Shown here: positions 1 through 6,881 of the stretch, piece by piece
Numbering within the stretch: position 1 is the first letter of the stretch
Layout of the letters: each line of letters opens with the position of its first letter
Assembly (NCBI GenBank): GCA_965204715.1
Contig: OZ242009.1
Coordinates: forward strand, 1,798,001-1,862,000
DNA from: CATOSP01 sp965204715
GTDB lineage: Bacteria; Chloroflexota; Dehalococcoidia; Lucifugimonadales; UBA3495
Length of the DNA stretch: 64,000 nt
Direction of reading: 5' to 3'
Notes under the pieces: generated by a model
What the model was told of the DNA's origin: nothing
The model's database searches: none
What the model saw: the letters and a program-made list of their open reading frames with translations, nothing else
Translations under genes and position numbers: made by a program

Positions 1-303
1 GAGTGGGAGCGCCGGGCCGTGAGGCCGGCCACCATGGCCGCCCGTATCGCACCCTACCTGCGCTACTACGCCACCCACCGGTCCACCGACGACCACGGCG
101 CTCAGCCCCTGGTCCTGGTGGTCTTCGACGACGACATCGCCCTTACCCACTTCCTGGAAGTCGCCGCCCGCGAGATGGAGCGCGACCGCGTCCGGGTGCC
201 CCTGCTGGCCTCCCACCGTGAACTGGTGATGACCGCCGGACCCTTGGGCCGGGCCTGGATTGCCAGTGGCGGAGATGTGCCGGACTACGCCTTTCAACCG
301 TAA
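1..303 (+). CDS. C-terminal fragment of a possible replication-relaxation family protein (5' end outside window)
   Basis: The frame is open from the first base and stops at 301-303, leaving about 100 residues of a longer protein. The visible part has a hydrophobic strand followed by acidic residues (VLVVFDDDIALTHFLEVA) and a C-terminal GPLGRAWI segment, which resembles the tail of replication-relaxation proteins found on plasmids and integrative elements. That assignment is from memory of the family and is weak because the N-terminal winged-helix part is missing. Its neighbours (DUF3800-like, HTH genes, recombinases) suit a mobile element. Confidence 0.45.
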   Translation, partial: EWERRAVRPATMAARIAPYLRYYATHRSTDDHGAQPLVLVVFDDDIALTHFLEVAAREMERDRVRVPLLASHRELVMTAGPLGRAWIASGGDVPDYAFQP

Positions 304-337
304 TGAACCGTCATCCCCAACCAGCAAGGAGGAACCC

Positions 338-1090
338 ATGAGAATCTATTACGTGATGGAGGCCCAGGGCCGCCGCTGCCACGTCCGCACCGCCCTGGGC
401 GTGGACGCCCGGGCCTGGAACCAGCTAGACCGCCGGGTTCGTGAATGGCGCCGCCAAGTGGAACAACGCTACGCCGTCCTCGCCGACGCTGGCCTCCGCC
501 CCGGGGACCCGATAGAGCCCGTCGCTACCTGCCCTTGCGGTTGCCACGCGCAACCGGCGTTGCCGCGAGGGGCCGAGGGGGTGGCCCAGGGGCTGAGGGT
601 CGTCGAGGACTTTGCCGTGGAGAACGGCGGCGTCCAGGTCATCAACGTCTGCCTGGACGCGGACGACGTGCCGCATTGCCGCCAGGTTGCCCTGGACCGG
701 CTTTTCAACCGTGTCAACGCCACCGCCGCCCAGGAGCGCGGCTACGCCTTCGTCATCTTCGGGCAAGAACCCGAGGACATGGTGGTCCGTACCTGCGAGC
801 GGCTGCGCAACTACAATCCGGTGCCCGTGCGCACCGGCGCCTGCGGCGACGGCTGGCAAACCCGCAACATTCCCATTGACCGGGTGATCGGCGGCCCCGT
901 CTTCCGCAGTCCCGACGCGGACTGCCTGCTCCAGGTCGCCGGCCTGATTGCCCACGCTTTGTTGTGGCGCGAAGAGCCGCCCTCCGCCGGTAGGGACGGC
1001 GACGGTGCGGCCCAGGTTTTCCCCATCCTGGACCGCGCCCTGAACCGCCGGGCTTCCAGGATAGACCCGCAAGGCGTGGTACGGAGATAG
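338..1090 (+). CDS. DUF3800-like protein
   Basis: The 250-residue product starts at an ATG preceded by AAGGAGG at 327-333. An open upstream extension to 260 overlaps the previous gene and has no ribosome site. The C-terminal half carries the arrangement typical of DUF3800 proteins: a strand containing FVIFGQEPEDMVV, then the segment IGGPVFRSPDADCLLQVAGL, which corresponds to the family's 'S..s.glQlADlva' block. The usual N-terminal Asp-Glu-Ser-Gly start is not present, and an odd Cys-rich patch (CPCGCH) lies near residue 67. DUF3800 proteins are common on mobile elements and have no firmly known role. A strong terminator follows the gene. Confidence 0.6.
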   Translation: MRIYYVMEAQGRRCHVRTALGVDARAWNQLDRRVREWRRQVEQRYAVLADAGLRPGDPIEPVATCPCGCHAQPALPRGAEGVAQGLRVVEDFAVENGGVQVINVCLDADDVPHCRQVALDRLFNRVNATAAQERGYAFVIFGQEPEDMVVRTCERLRNYNPVPVRTGACGDGWQTRNIPIDRVIGGPVFRSPDADCLLQVAGLIAHALLWREEPPSAGRDGDGAAQVFPILDRALNRRASRIDPQGVVRR

Positions 1091-1130
1091 TTGCGGGCGA
1101 TGAGTTGACCGCACGACCATCGCAGAATGC

Positions 1131-1171
1131 GAAGGGTCGGGATGGTCTGCGCCATCCCGACCCTTCGTTTT
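1131..1171 (+). terminator. Rho-independent terminator after the DUF3800-like gene
   Basis: A perfect 15-bp stem (1131-1145 with 1152-1166) closes the loop TCTGCG and is followed by GTTTTG. It lies 40 nt after the stop codon of the upstream gene. Confidence 0.85.
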
Positions 1172-1264
1172 GTCGCCCCCGTCGACCCAGACACTGCCTG
1201 ACCCTGTTTCCCTTCATGCTACCCGCTCGTGCGGAGAGTCACATCGACCTATTCCTGCGAGGCG

Positions 1265-1292
1265 ATTTCTCTACTCGGATTTCTCTACTCGG
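1265..1292. repeat. Perfect 14-bp tandem duplication
   Basis: The unit ATTTCTCTACTCGG occurs twice in a row (1265-1278 and 1279-1292) in the intergenic space after the terminator. No gene is seen between 1172 and 1371. Confidence 0.8.
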
Positions 1293-1371
1293 AATTGGCT
1301 GAGGCTGGGATAGATTATGTCCCAACGATACGCACTTTCCGTAACCGAATAGCCTTTCATCCTTGCCTGTG

Positions 1372-2067
1372 TCACTTATTTAGCTGGGATGCCAGTTCCC
1401 TGATCTCAGTTTGGTTGGGACAATACCTGTAGTATAGAAGCCCTATTAGCCATCCTGCGAGAAACGCTGTGGTCCGCGCAGCCCCAGGCGAGAAAGATTG
1501 CGGTGTGCCAAAGACTAGGGGCAGCCAGTCTACGAACTCGTCACTGCTCGTGAGCAACCAAACTTGCACAGTTACGAGGATAGCCGCCACTGTAGCCTGC
1601 GGTAGGTCTTGATTGTTTGCCAACCTCCTAACGTCTGGGCAACCCTCGTTTACGCCTAATCTGCTGGCGATTTTCCGCCGCACCAGGTCCCGGTACGCTG
1701 TCCTTCTCGTGGCCTGTACCATTGCAAGCCATAGTACGATGCTGATTATCATCGTTAGGATAGCTGCTTCCAGTATTGATTCTGGGAGGAGTGAACTGGC
1801 GTAGGATGCCGCTAGCGTACACGCGAAGATACACCACGACTCCGCGTGGGGGCGTAAGTCGATTTTTCCCGTGGTGTCCAACATTGAGGCAAGAATGAGC
1901 CCGATCTGAGGTACCAATAACAGCGGAAATGGCATCAAGTATAAGCTCTGGGTGTCCCAATCTGCGTCTGGCATGAGGATGAATACCACTGCTGTCCATC
2001 CCACTCCAATTGCGATTACTGCGTACAGAAACAGATGCGGTAGGAGCCGCTCCAGCCTAGATTTCAT
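1372..2067 (-). CDS. Four-to-six-helix membrane protein of unknown function
   Basis: I do not recognise the family. The 231-residue product starting at ATG 2065-2067 begins with a short basic stretch (MKSRLERLLPH) and then shows hydrophobic segments in two pairs, one near the N-terminus (LFLYAVIAIGVGWTAVVFIL and a following LLLVPQIGLILA), one in the middle (ILTMIISIVLWLAMV) and one near the C-terminus (FLAGWLIGLLYYRY). A cytoplasmic basic stretch (TRRTAYRDLVRRKIASRL) separates the halves. The frame is open to another ATG at 2190, but that extension is unlike a protein N-terminus and covers a TATAAT on the other strand, so I prefer the shorter start. G+C is lower than in neighbouring genes. 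Confidence 0.6.
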   Translation of the reverse strand: MKSRLERLLPHLFLYAVIAIGVGWTAVVFILMPDADWDTQSLYLMPFPLLLVPQIGLILASMLDTTGKIDLRPHAESWCIFACTLAASYASSLLPESILEAAILTMIISIVLWLAMVQATRRTAYRDLVRRKIASRLGVNEGCPDVRRLANNQDLPQATVAAILVTVQVWLLTSSDEFVDWLPLVFGTPQSFSPGAARTTAFLAGWLIGLLYYRYCPNQTEIRELASQLNK

Positions 2068-2174
2068 TGATTTCACCAGTTTGGCTGTGGCCGTTCGTAG
2101 CTTTGTTGTCGATATCGTCCAGCAGGGTGAGCCCTGTCTTTGTCCGGTGGTGATTACCCGCCACCCGTCGAGTG

Positions 2175-2180
2175 TATAAT
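2175..2180 (+). promoter_or_regulatory. Possible -10 element upstream of the HEPN cassette
   Basis: A TATAAT hexamer lies about 200 nt before the start codon at 2382. No good -35 is visible, so this is only a candidate. The stretch 2191-2381 has no convincing gene. Confidence 0.3.
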
Positions 2181-2381
2181 TGTAGTGCATTTGGGGAGAG
2201 CCGCCGAGTGTCCCGGTAGGGGCAGTCGCCCTGAACTGCTCGCCCTTCTGGTAAGCGGCTTAGGACCCTCGCTCCCGATGATCCATGAAGAATGCGAAAC
2301 TACCGCCATAGCAGGCGGCTCTAGCGAACGGAGCTTTGAAAATCGCCCAAACTGCCGCAGTCAGCGAAGGGAGTCAACGCC

Positions 2382-2669
2382 ATGACCGCAGATCATGCAG
2401 CCCTGACCCACATTTCGGACCTGGTGCGCGTGGAACTCGCCGGATACCTGTCCGAGGCGTTCGTCATCGCGGAGGTAACCTCGGAATCCCTGCCCGGTCC
2501 CGACGGCGACGACTACATTAGGACCACTGTAATCTTCGAGGACGAGCATCCCGAACTCGACGCCCGAGCGCTCAACAAATTTTCGTTGCGCCTTGACCCG
2601 TTGTGCGCAGAGCGAGGCTTCGACCGGCCGACCATCGCCTACGCGGACCGGAGCGAGATTCCAGCATGA
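2382..2669 (+). CDS. Small acidic protein, partner gene of a HEPN-domain protein
   Basis: The 95-residue product is not recognised. It is acidic, with a predicted strand-rich core around DDYIRTTVIFEDEHPELDA. It starts at an ATG with a GGGAG site (GAAGGGAGTCAACGCC before it). Its stop overlaps the start of the next gene in an ATGA junction (2666-2669), so the two are translationally coupled. Small partner plus HEPN protein is the layout of HEPN-based toxin-antitoxin cassettes, but this protein shows no nucleotidyltransferase GS motif, so it would not be the usual MNT antitoxin. Confidence 0.65.
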   Translation: MTADHAALTHISDLVRVELAGYLSEAFVIAEVTSESLPGPDGDDYIRTTVIFEDEHPELDARALNKFSLRLDPLCAERGFDRPTIAYADRSEIPA

Positions 2670-3178
2670 CCACCGGGGCCGTCCAGCCGTCCTTTCAGCC
2701 CCCGGCGCCGATTAACTGGGCGGAACTCATCGCCGCTGGGCGGACAGCCCTCATCCCGCAAATGCCGGCCGCTCAGCCTGCGCCTGGGGCTATACGGCGG
2801 GCCATCAGCACCGCCTACTATGCGGCGTTCCACGCCCTGGCCGCCAGCAACGCCGATGCGCTAATCGGTGCTGCACATGACCAACTGACCGCCGAGGCTT
2901 GGATTCGCGTCTACCGGGGCCTGAACCACAACTACGCGAAATATCAGCTGCAAGAGAACCGCGCCCATCTGTCAGCCGACGCCCAGGTCTTCGCTGACCT
3001 GTTCCGCGACCTCCAGAACGAACGCCACAACGCTGACTACAATCCGCGAGCAAGTTTCACCGCTCGGACCGCGACCACCTGGCTGAACAAAGCCGATGCC
3101 GCCATCGTGGACTTCCTTCAGACCAGCCAAAGCGAACGCGCCGCGATTGCTATACTCACCCTGACCAGGACTCGGTAA
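2666..3178 (+). CDS. HEPN/UPF0332-like protein
   Basis: The 170-residue product starts at the ATG embedded in the previous stop codon; an open extension upstream to 2603 is out of step with that coupling. The segment RRAISTAYYAAFHALA near residue 45 is the signature first helix of the HEPN fold as seen in UPF0332-type proteins, and ERHNADYNP near residue 125 matches the conserved Arg...Ala-Asp-Tyr end of the fold, which in active members carries the RNase Arg/His motif. HEPN proteins commonly act as RNA-cleaving toxins or defence effectors; activity here is inferred only from these two motifs and from the two-gene arrangement. Confidence 0.65.
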   Translation: MTTGAVQPSFQPPAPINWAELIAAGRTALIPQMPAAQPAPGAIRRAISTAYYAAFHALAASNADALIGAAHDQLTAEAWIRVYRGLNHNYAKYQLQENRAHLSADAQVFADLFRDLQNERHNADYNPRASFTARTATTWLNKADAAIVDFLQTSQSERAAIAILTLTRTR

Positions 3179-3282
3179 ATACTCGGAAGGCCACGACACC
3201 CCGTCCTCCGTTGCCCAAGCGTCACCCTTGGGCAGTGTGGCCGACCTTTTTCATGGCGAGTGCCTCGGCCAACACGCGAAAA

Positions 3283-3312
3283 GGCCGGACGGAATGGACC
3301 GTCCGGCCCTGT
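3283..3312 (-). terminator. Terminator of the small-HTH operon
   Basis: A perfect 10-bp stem (3283-3292 with 3299-3308) is followed, reading the minus strand, by TTTTCG just left of 3283. It lies about 30 nt past the last gene of the minus-strand operon. Confidence 0.75.
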
Positions 3313-3338
3313 GATGCGTCGGTTGCGTGAAGTTTGCG

Positions 3339-3626
3339 TCAATTACTCCGGCGGGTCGCCGCGCTCTCCGGCTCTCCCAACTCCGGCAACAGCAGGTGCA
3401 GCAGCCCCATTCCGGCGGCCAGGCTGAACAGGGAAACCAGGTGGCCGGAGCCAGGGGCGGCCCCGGCCTTCCAGCGGCGCACGGTGCGGGAGTTGACCTT
3501 GAGCTGGCGGGAGAGGCCCCGCCAGCTCAACCCGGCGGCCTGCCGGAAGGCGTCCAGCCTTTGGGGAAAGTCCGCCGGAAACGCCTCCGGCTCGATGTGA
3601 TAGACCCACTGCTGGCGGCGGCCCAC
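3339..3626 (-). CDS. Tandem small HTH protein 4 (last in array)
   Basis: The 95-residue product starts at a GTG (3624-3626) four bases after the previous stop, with GGGAG at the right distance inside the end of the preceding gene. Upstream codons in this frame are the shadow of that gene. The body (PADFPQRLDAFRQAAGLSW near residue 16, then RTVRRWKAGAAP) follows the same plan as the three genes before it: Pro-x-Asp-Phe, a helical lead, a Gly-Leu-Ser-Trp turn, a recognition helix ending in Arg-Trp-Lys, and a hydrophobic tail (LLHLLLPEL). It is probably a one-domain XRE-type DNA-binding protein. Confidence 0.65.
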   Translation of the reverse strand: MGRRQQWVYHIEPEAFPADFPQRLDAFRQAAGLSWRGLSRQLKVNSRTVRRWKAGAAPGSGHLVSLFSLAAGMGLLHLLLPELGEPESAATRRSN

Positions 3627-3630
3627 GGCC

Positions 3631-3924
3631 CTACTCCCGCACCGGCCAGGCTTGGGCGGCGTCCAGCAGCAGCACGGCCACGCCGCCGGGCACGGTGCAG
3701 GCGAAGCGGACGATGGCCCGCAGTTCCTCCTCGCCGGGAGGCCGCCCGACGCGCCACAGCCGGGCGTGGTTGACGGGCAGGCCGGCGGCCAGCGCCACCT
3801 CCTCCAGGGACGTCCCCGACCGGTCCTCCAGCCGCCCCAGCAGGACGTGCAGGTCCCGGGGCAAGGACGGCGGCGGGTAGCCGTTGCCCGGACCGGACCT
3901 GCCATCGTTCCGGTCCCTAATCAT
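3631..3924 (-). CDS. Tandem small HTH protein 3
   Basis: The 97-residue product starts at ATG 3922-3924, which overlaps the previous stop by 8 nt in the string ATGATTAG. It follows the array plan: LPRDLHVLLGRLEDRSGTSL, then an HTH-like helix pair ending in ARLWRVGRPP, then a C-terminal VPGGVAVLLLD. The Pro-Gly-Gly followed by hydrophobic residues at the end is shared with the other members of the array. It is likely a DNA-binding regulator, although the target is unknown. Confidence 0.65.
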   Translation of the reverse strand: MIRDRNDGRSGPGNGYPPPSLPRDLHVLLGRLEDRSGTSLEEVALAAGLPVNHARLWRVGRPPGEEELRAIVRFACTVPGGVAVLLLDAAQAWPVRE

Positions 3925-4234
3925 GGGCCGCAGCGTCCTGATCCGCCGGTCCGTCGGCGTCGGCATCGCCGTCCCCATCTTCGCCGGCCATCAGGTCGCA
4001 GCCTCCGGGCAGGTCCCGGGCCAGGGCCATGATCGCCAGGTAACTGGTCCGGGAGGGCCGCCGGTTGCCCCGGCGCCACTGCAACACCTCCCGGTCGGTC
4101 ACCCCCAGCCTGGCGGCGAACTCCTTCCAGCGCAGGCGAGTCTGCCTCTTCAGGCCCTCCAGCCGCTTCCCGAAGTCCTCGGGCCAGGGCGGGGGCCGGT
4201 AGTCCTCGTTCAGGTTGAATCCTTCCGTTGTCAT
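3917..4234 (-). CDS. Tandem small HTH protein 2
   Basis: The 105-residue product has AAGGAGG just upstream of its ATG. The domain runs from WPEDFGKRLEGLKRQTRLRW through the helix-turn-helix (FAARLGVTDREVLQWRRGN) to LPGGCDLM, then a low-complexity acidic tail (GEDGDGDADADG). The TDREVLQWRRG segment is a good XRE recognition helix. The acidic tail is unique within the array and could interact with a partner or with RNA polymerase, but that is guesswork. Confidence 0.7.
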   Translation of the reverse strand: MTTEGFNLNEDYRPPPWPEDFGKRLEGLKRQTRLRWKEFAARLGVTDREVLQWRRGNRRPSRTSYLAIMALARDLPGGCDLMAGEDGDGDADADGPADQDAAAHD

Positions 4235-4251
4235 GGTTCTGCCTCCTTGTC

Positions 4252-4548
4252 CTAATTTCGCGGTGTGAAGATTACGGTCACGTCCTCGTCGATCAGCAGC
4301 GCCAACCCGCCCGGCACACGGACCGCCACACGCACCAGGGCCAGCATGGCGCCGCCGTTGGGTTCGCCGCCCTCCTTGCGCCAGCGCCAGAGTTGGCGGC
4401 TGTCCACGCCCATGGCCGAGGCCATCCCCTCCCAGGAGAGGCCGGTCATTTCCTTGATGGCCTTCAGCGTGTCGGCGAAGTCATCGGGCATCAGGGCGGT
4501 GCCCGGCGGGATGAAGAGCAGGGCGGATGCGTTGGCGTTCCTAATCAC
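4252..4548 (-). CDS. Tandem small HTH protein 1
   Basis: The 98-residue product starts at GTG 4546-4548, overlapping the preceding stop by 8 nt in GTGATTAG, the same junction as between members 2 and 3. The protein shows MPDDFADTLKAIKEMTGLSW, then the HTH (MASAMGVDSRQLWRWRKEG), then VPGGLALLIDEDVTV. The closing strand-like segment and the Pro-Gly-Gly are the clearest hallmarks shared by the tandem members. Confidence 0.7.
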   Translation of the reverse strand: MIRNANASALLFIPPGTALMPDDFADTLKAIKEMTGLSWEGMASAMGVDSRQLWRWRKEGGEPNGGAMLALVRVAVRVPGGLALLIDEDVTVIFTPRN

Positions 4549-4783
4549 CGTTCTCCTCCATGTAGAACAGGTCCTCGAAGCGGGATACCTGGAGGACCTC
4601 CATCAGGCGCTTGCGGGTCTCCGGCGACGGGCAGCGCTCCCCGTTGAACATCAGGGAGACGTAGCCCGAAGAGCGCCCGATGCGCCGGGCCAGCTCGTTC
4701 TGGCTCATGTTGAGCGCGTTCAATCTGGCCCAAGCCTTGCGCTGGTCCAGCCGGACCCGGAAGGCGGGCTTGCGGCGTTTCAT
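4541..4783 (-). CDS. XRE-family transcriptional regulator
   Basis: The 80-residue protein is a canonical Cro/C1-type HTH: ALNMSQNELARRIGRSSGYV gives helices 2 and 3, followed by SLMFNGERCPSPETRKRLM and LQVSRFEDLFY. Its ATG overlaps the stop of the tiny upstream gene (ATGA at 4780-4783). It is the only member of this operon with a standard XRE domain, so it is the best candidate for the operon's repressor. Confidence 0.8.
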   Translation of the reverse strand: MKRRKPAFRVRLDQRKAWARLNALNMSQNELARRIGRSSGYVSLMFNGERCPSPETRKRLMEVLQVSRFEDLFYMEENGD

Positions 4784-4950
4784 TCCGCAACCTCTTGCCC
4801 GGACTCCTCACGGCCATCCCTGCCGTCAACTGGCTGGGCATACAGGTCGGGGTGTTCCAGGTAATGGTGGGCAATGATGCGGGCCAGGACGCGCAGCCCT
4901 TCTATGCGCTGGCGTTCCTGTTCCCTGGTGATCCTGCGTTTCTTGCTCAA
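4780..4950 (-). CDS. 56-residue basic/acidic protein with TTG start, first gene of the HTH operon
   Basis: This short gene is easily missed. TTG at 4948-4950 opens a 56-codon frame (MSKKRRITREQERQRIEGLR, then a helix LARIIAHHYLEHPDLY and an acidic tail) whose TGA stop overlaps the next ATG. An in-frame stop lies seven codons upstream and there is no ATG or GTG, so TTG is the probable start. The tight coupling and helical, charge-patterned protein support it being real. Function unknown. Confidence 0.6.
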   Translation of the reverse strand: MSKKRRITREQERQRIEGLRVLARIIAHHYLEHPDLYAQPVDGRDGREESGQEVAE

Positions 4951-5140
4951 GGCGATAATCTCGGGCCGTTACCCGGACTGACCCCTGGGGGTTGGCCGGG
5001 AGACCGGCGGTGGTGTATACTCGGCCAGATCGATTAGAAATTCCGTTCTGACTATCAGAGTGTAGCAATGAGATTTCGAGACAGGCAATAGGTCGCACGC
5101 CACTAACAAGGGTTTCTTGACCAAGTGCTTTCTCTGATGT

Positions 5141-5173
5141 AACAATTAGCGAACAATTATGTAACAAGTATCC
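5141..5173. promoter_or_regulatory. Three direct repeats at 11-bp spacing in the divergent promoter region
   Basis: AACAATTAGCG (5141), AACAATTATGT (5152) and AACAAGTATCC (5163) repeat with an exact 11-bp period, one helical turn. They sit 42-74 bp before the GTG at 5215. A possible -35 TTGACC is at 5118-5123 with TAACAA 17 bp later overlapping the first repeat. This is a plausible operator for one of the HTH proteins on either side. The rest of 4951-5214 contains no gene. Confidence 0.5.
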
Positions 5174-5214
5174 CACCGGCAACACCGCCGCAATCGGAGA
5201 GGGAGGGGAACATC

Positions 5215-5652
5215 GTGGACGACATTGACCAACAGCCAAGCGGCCCGCCGGAACCGGCTGATGAGCGGGCCGGCGTGGAGGACATCGGCCCCCTGCTCAA
5301 GCGACTGCGGGGCCGGGTGAGCCTGCGGGAGGTGACCCGGCGCACCGGGGTGTCCAGTTCCTACCTGTCCCAGATCGAAAGGGGAGAGAAACAGCCCGGC
5401 GCCAACCTGCTGCGCAAGTTGGCCGACCTGTACCGCGTGGACCCCGAGGCACTGATCCGGCGGGCCGGCCACGGTTCGCAGCCCGACCCCTTCAGCGACG
5501 AGGCCCAGGACGTGGAGCGGGCCTACCGCTTCGTGCTGGACGACCCGGCCTTTAGAGTGGGCACCCGGCCCGACGGTCCCCTGACCGTCAACGCCAAGCG
5601 GTTCATCGTGGAAATGTACGAGAAGTTCACCGGCAAGAGGCTTTTGGAATGA
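5215..5652 (+). CDS. XRE-family regulator paired with an ImmA/IrrE-like protein
   Basis: The 145-residue protein begins at a GTG preceded by GGGAGGGG. Residues about 24-80 form a textbook HTH: GPLLKRLRGRVSLREVTRRT, GVSSSYLSQIERGEKQP, LLRKLADLYRVDPEAL. The C-terminal 60 residues (KRFIVEMYEKFTGKR) form a helical extension. Its TGA overlaps the ATG of the next gene (ATGA at 5649). An HTH repressor directly coupled to an ImmA/IrrE gene is the ImmR/ImmA switch layout of integrative elements such as ICEBs1, in which the protease destroys the repressor. Confidence 0.8.
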   Translation: MDDIDQQPSGPPEPADERAGVEDIGPLLKRLRGRVSLREVTRRTGVSSSYLSQIERGEKQPGANLLRKLADLYRVDPEALIRRAGHGSQPDPFSDEAQDVERAYRFVLDDPAFRVGTRPDGPLTVNAKRFIVEMYEKFTGKRLLE

Positions 5653-6581
5653 GCGAGACCGTGGGCGGCTTCTGCCGCGACCTGCGGGAAGAACTGGAAC
5701 AGGGCAGACCGCTGGACCCGGAGGCCGTCGCCGGCCAATTCGTGGCCCGCTTCGGCGTTTCGGTCCGCCCCACCCTGGCCGAGTTGACCGACCTGGCGCA
5801 CCGGGCCGGGTTCGGCACGGTGCAGGACGGGAAGATGGAGGGGCTGCGGGGCGCCCACATCGGCCAGCCCGGGGGCGAGTACCACATCTATCACCGGCAC
5901 GACCTGTGGGAGGGTTCCAAGGCCCAGACGGTGGCCCACGAAATGTACGAGATCATCCTGGAGCACCTGGGCATTCGGAAATCCGGCGGGCCGCTGGACC
6001 CGGTGGTGTGCCTGCAAGCGGAACGCTTCGCGGCGGCGGCGCTGATGCGGCCGGACCTGTTCGCCGACCACGCCCAGGCCAGCGGGCTGGACGTGGTGGC
6101 CCTCCACGACCAGTTCGGCTGCTCCTACGCATCGGCGGCATTGCGGATGGCCGAGGTGGTGCGGGTCCCGCCCCTGATGGTGGTCCTGTACGAGCACACG
6201 GAGCGGGGAGACCCGGCGGGCTGGGTCGAGCCGCCGACGCTGCGGGCCAAGGTGGTCCGGCGAACGGCGGGCTTCCGGGCGCTCCGCTCCCGGCTGACGG
6301 GCGGCTGGCGGGGCGGGATGCCCCAAAAGGGCCGGGCCATCGCGCCCGGGTCCCTGGCGGAACGGTCGGCCCGCAACGTCAGGGTGGAGTACGCCGAGGC
6401 GGACGGCATCGCCGGGTTGGCCGCGCCCGTGGTCTGGAAGGGCAGGCTGGCCAAGGTGGTGTTGGTCGCCGTGCCCTGGGAATACCGCCGCGTCCTGGAG
6501 CCGCAACTTGGCAAGCTGGGCCGGCCGGGGTGGCGGCCCCATCCCCGTCACAACCCCAGGGCGGCCCTGGCCGCGCCTTGA
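5649..6581 (+). CDS. ImmA/IrrE-family (COG2856) protein with altered zinc motif
   Basis: The 310-residue protein has the family's core at residues 93-135: TVAHEMYEIILEHLG followed by QAERFAAAALMRPDLF, the latter being the conserved helix with the third metal ligand (Glu125). The expected HExxH reads H97-E-M-Y-E101, so the second histidine is replaced by Glu, although His106 lies nearby. The family normally has zinc-dependent protease activity against the partner repressor; here activity is uncertain. The C-terminal 120 residues are Arg/Pro-rich and not recognised. Translation is coupled to the HTH gene before it. Confidence 0.75.
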   Translation: MSETVGGFCRDLREELEQGRPLDPEAVAGQFVARFGVSVRPTLAELTDLAHRAGFGTVQDGKMEGLRGAHIGQPGGEYHIYHRHDLWEGSKAQTVAHEMYEIILEHLGIRKSGGPLDPVVCLQAERFAAAALMRPDLFADHAQASGLDVVALHDQFGCSYASAALRMAEVVRVPPLMVVLYEHTERGDPAGWVEPPTLRAKVVRRTAGFRALRSRLTGGWRGGMPQKGRAIAPGSLAERSARNVRVEYAEADGIAGLAAPVVWKGRLAKVVLVAVPWEYRRVLEPQLGKLGRPGWRPHPRHNPRAALAAP

Positions 6582-6650
6582 CCGATGGGGCGGGATGGCG
6601 GATAATAATAGTAAGACAACTCATTACCACAGCAGGCAAAAAGAGAGACC

Positions 6651-6881
6651 ATGCCGCCACGCCGGAAATCCAGGACCATCACCTTCTCCCTGCCCCCGGA
6701 GATGTTCGACCAGGTGCAGCGGGTGAAGGACGAGGAGGGCCGTGACATGAGCGAACTGGTGCGCGAGGCGCTCCGCCTGTACATGGAAGATAGGGAACTG
6801 CGCCGAGAGGCCCGCCTGGAGCGGCTGCGCTCCCGCCAGATTGAAAGTGAGGATGACCAAGGAGGACACAGCAATGAGTAA
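6651..6881 (+). CDS. Ribbon-helix-helix (CopG-type) DNA-binding protein
   Basis: The 76-residue protein shows the RHH pattern: a basic start, the strand SRTITFSLPPEMFDQVQRV, then GRDMSELVREALRLYMED. The tail is a charged helix. Its TAA overlaps the ATG of the recombinase gene by 8 nt (ATGAGTAA, 6874-6881), so the two are co-translated. RHH proteins next to recombinases often act as directionality factors or autorepressors; this is inferred from context. Confidence 0.8.
   Translation: MPPRRKSRTITFSLPPEMFDQVQRVKDEEGRDMSELVREALRLYMEDRELRREARLERLRSRQIESEDDQGGHSNE

Noticed and set aside
2140..2385. 81-codon frame before the HEPN cassette
   Set aside because: No ribosome site, composition unlike a protein, and it covers a probable promoter region.
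5523..6551. Long minus-strand open frame opposite the HTH and ImmA/IrrE genes
   Set aside because: Its protein is Pro/Arg/His-rich with no domain, and it is the antisense shadow of two well-supported genes in G+C-rich DNA.
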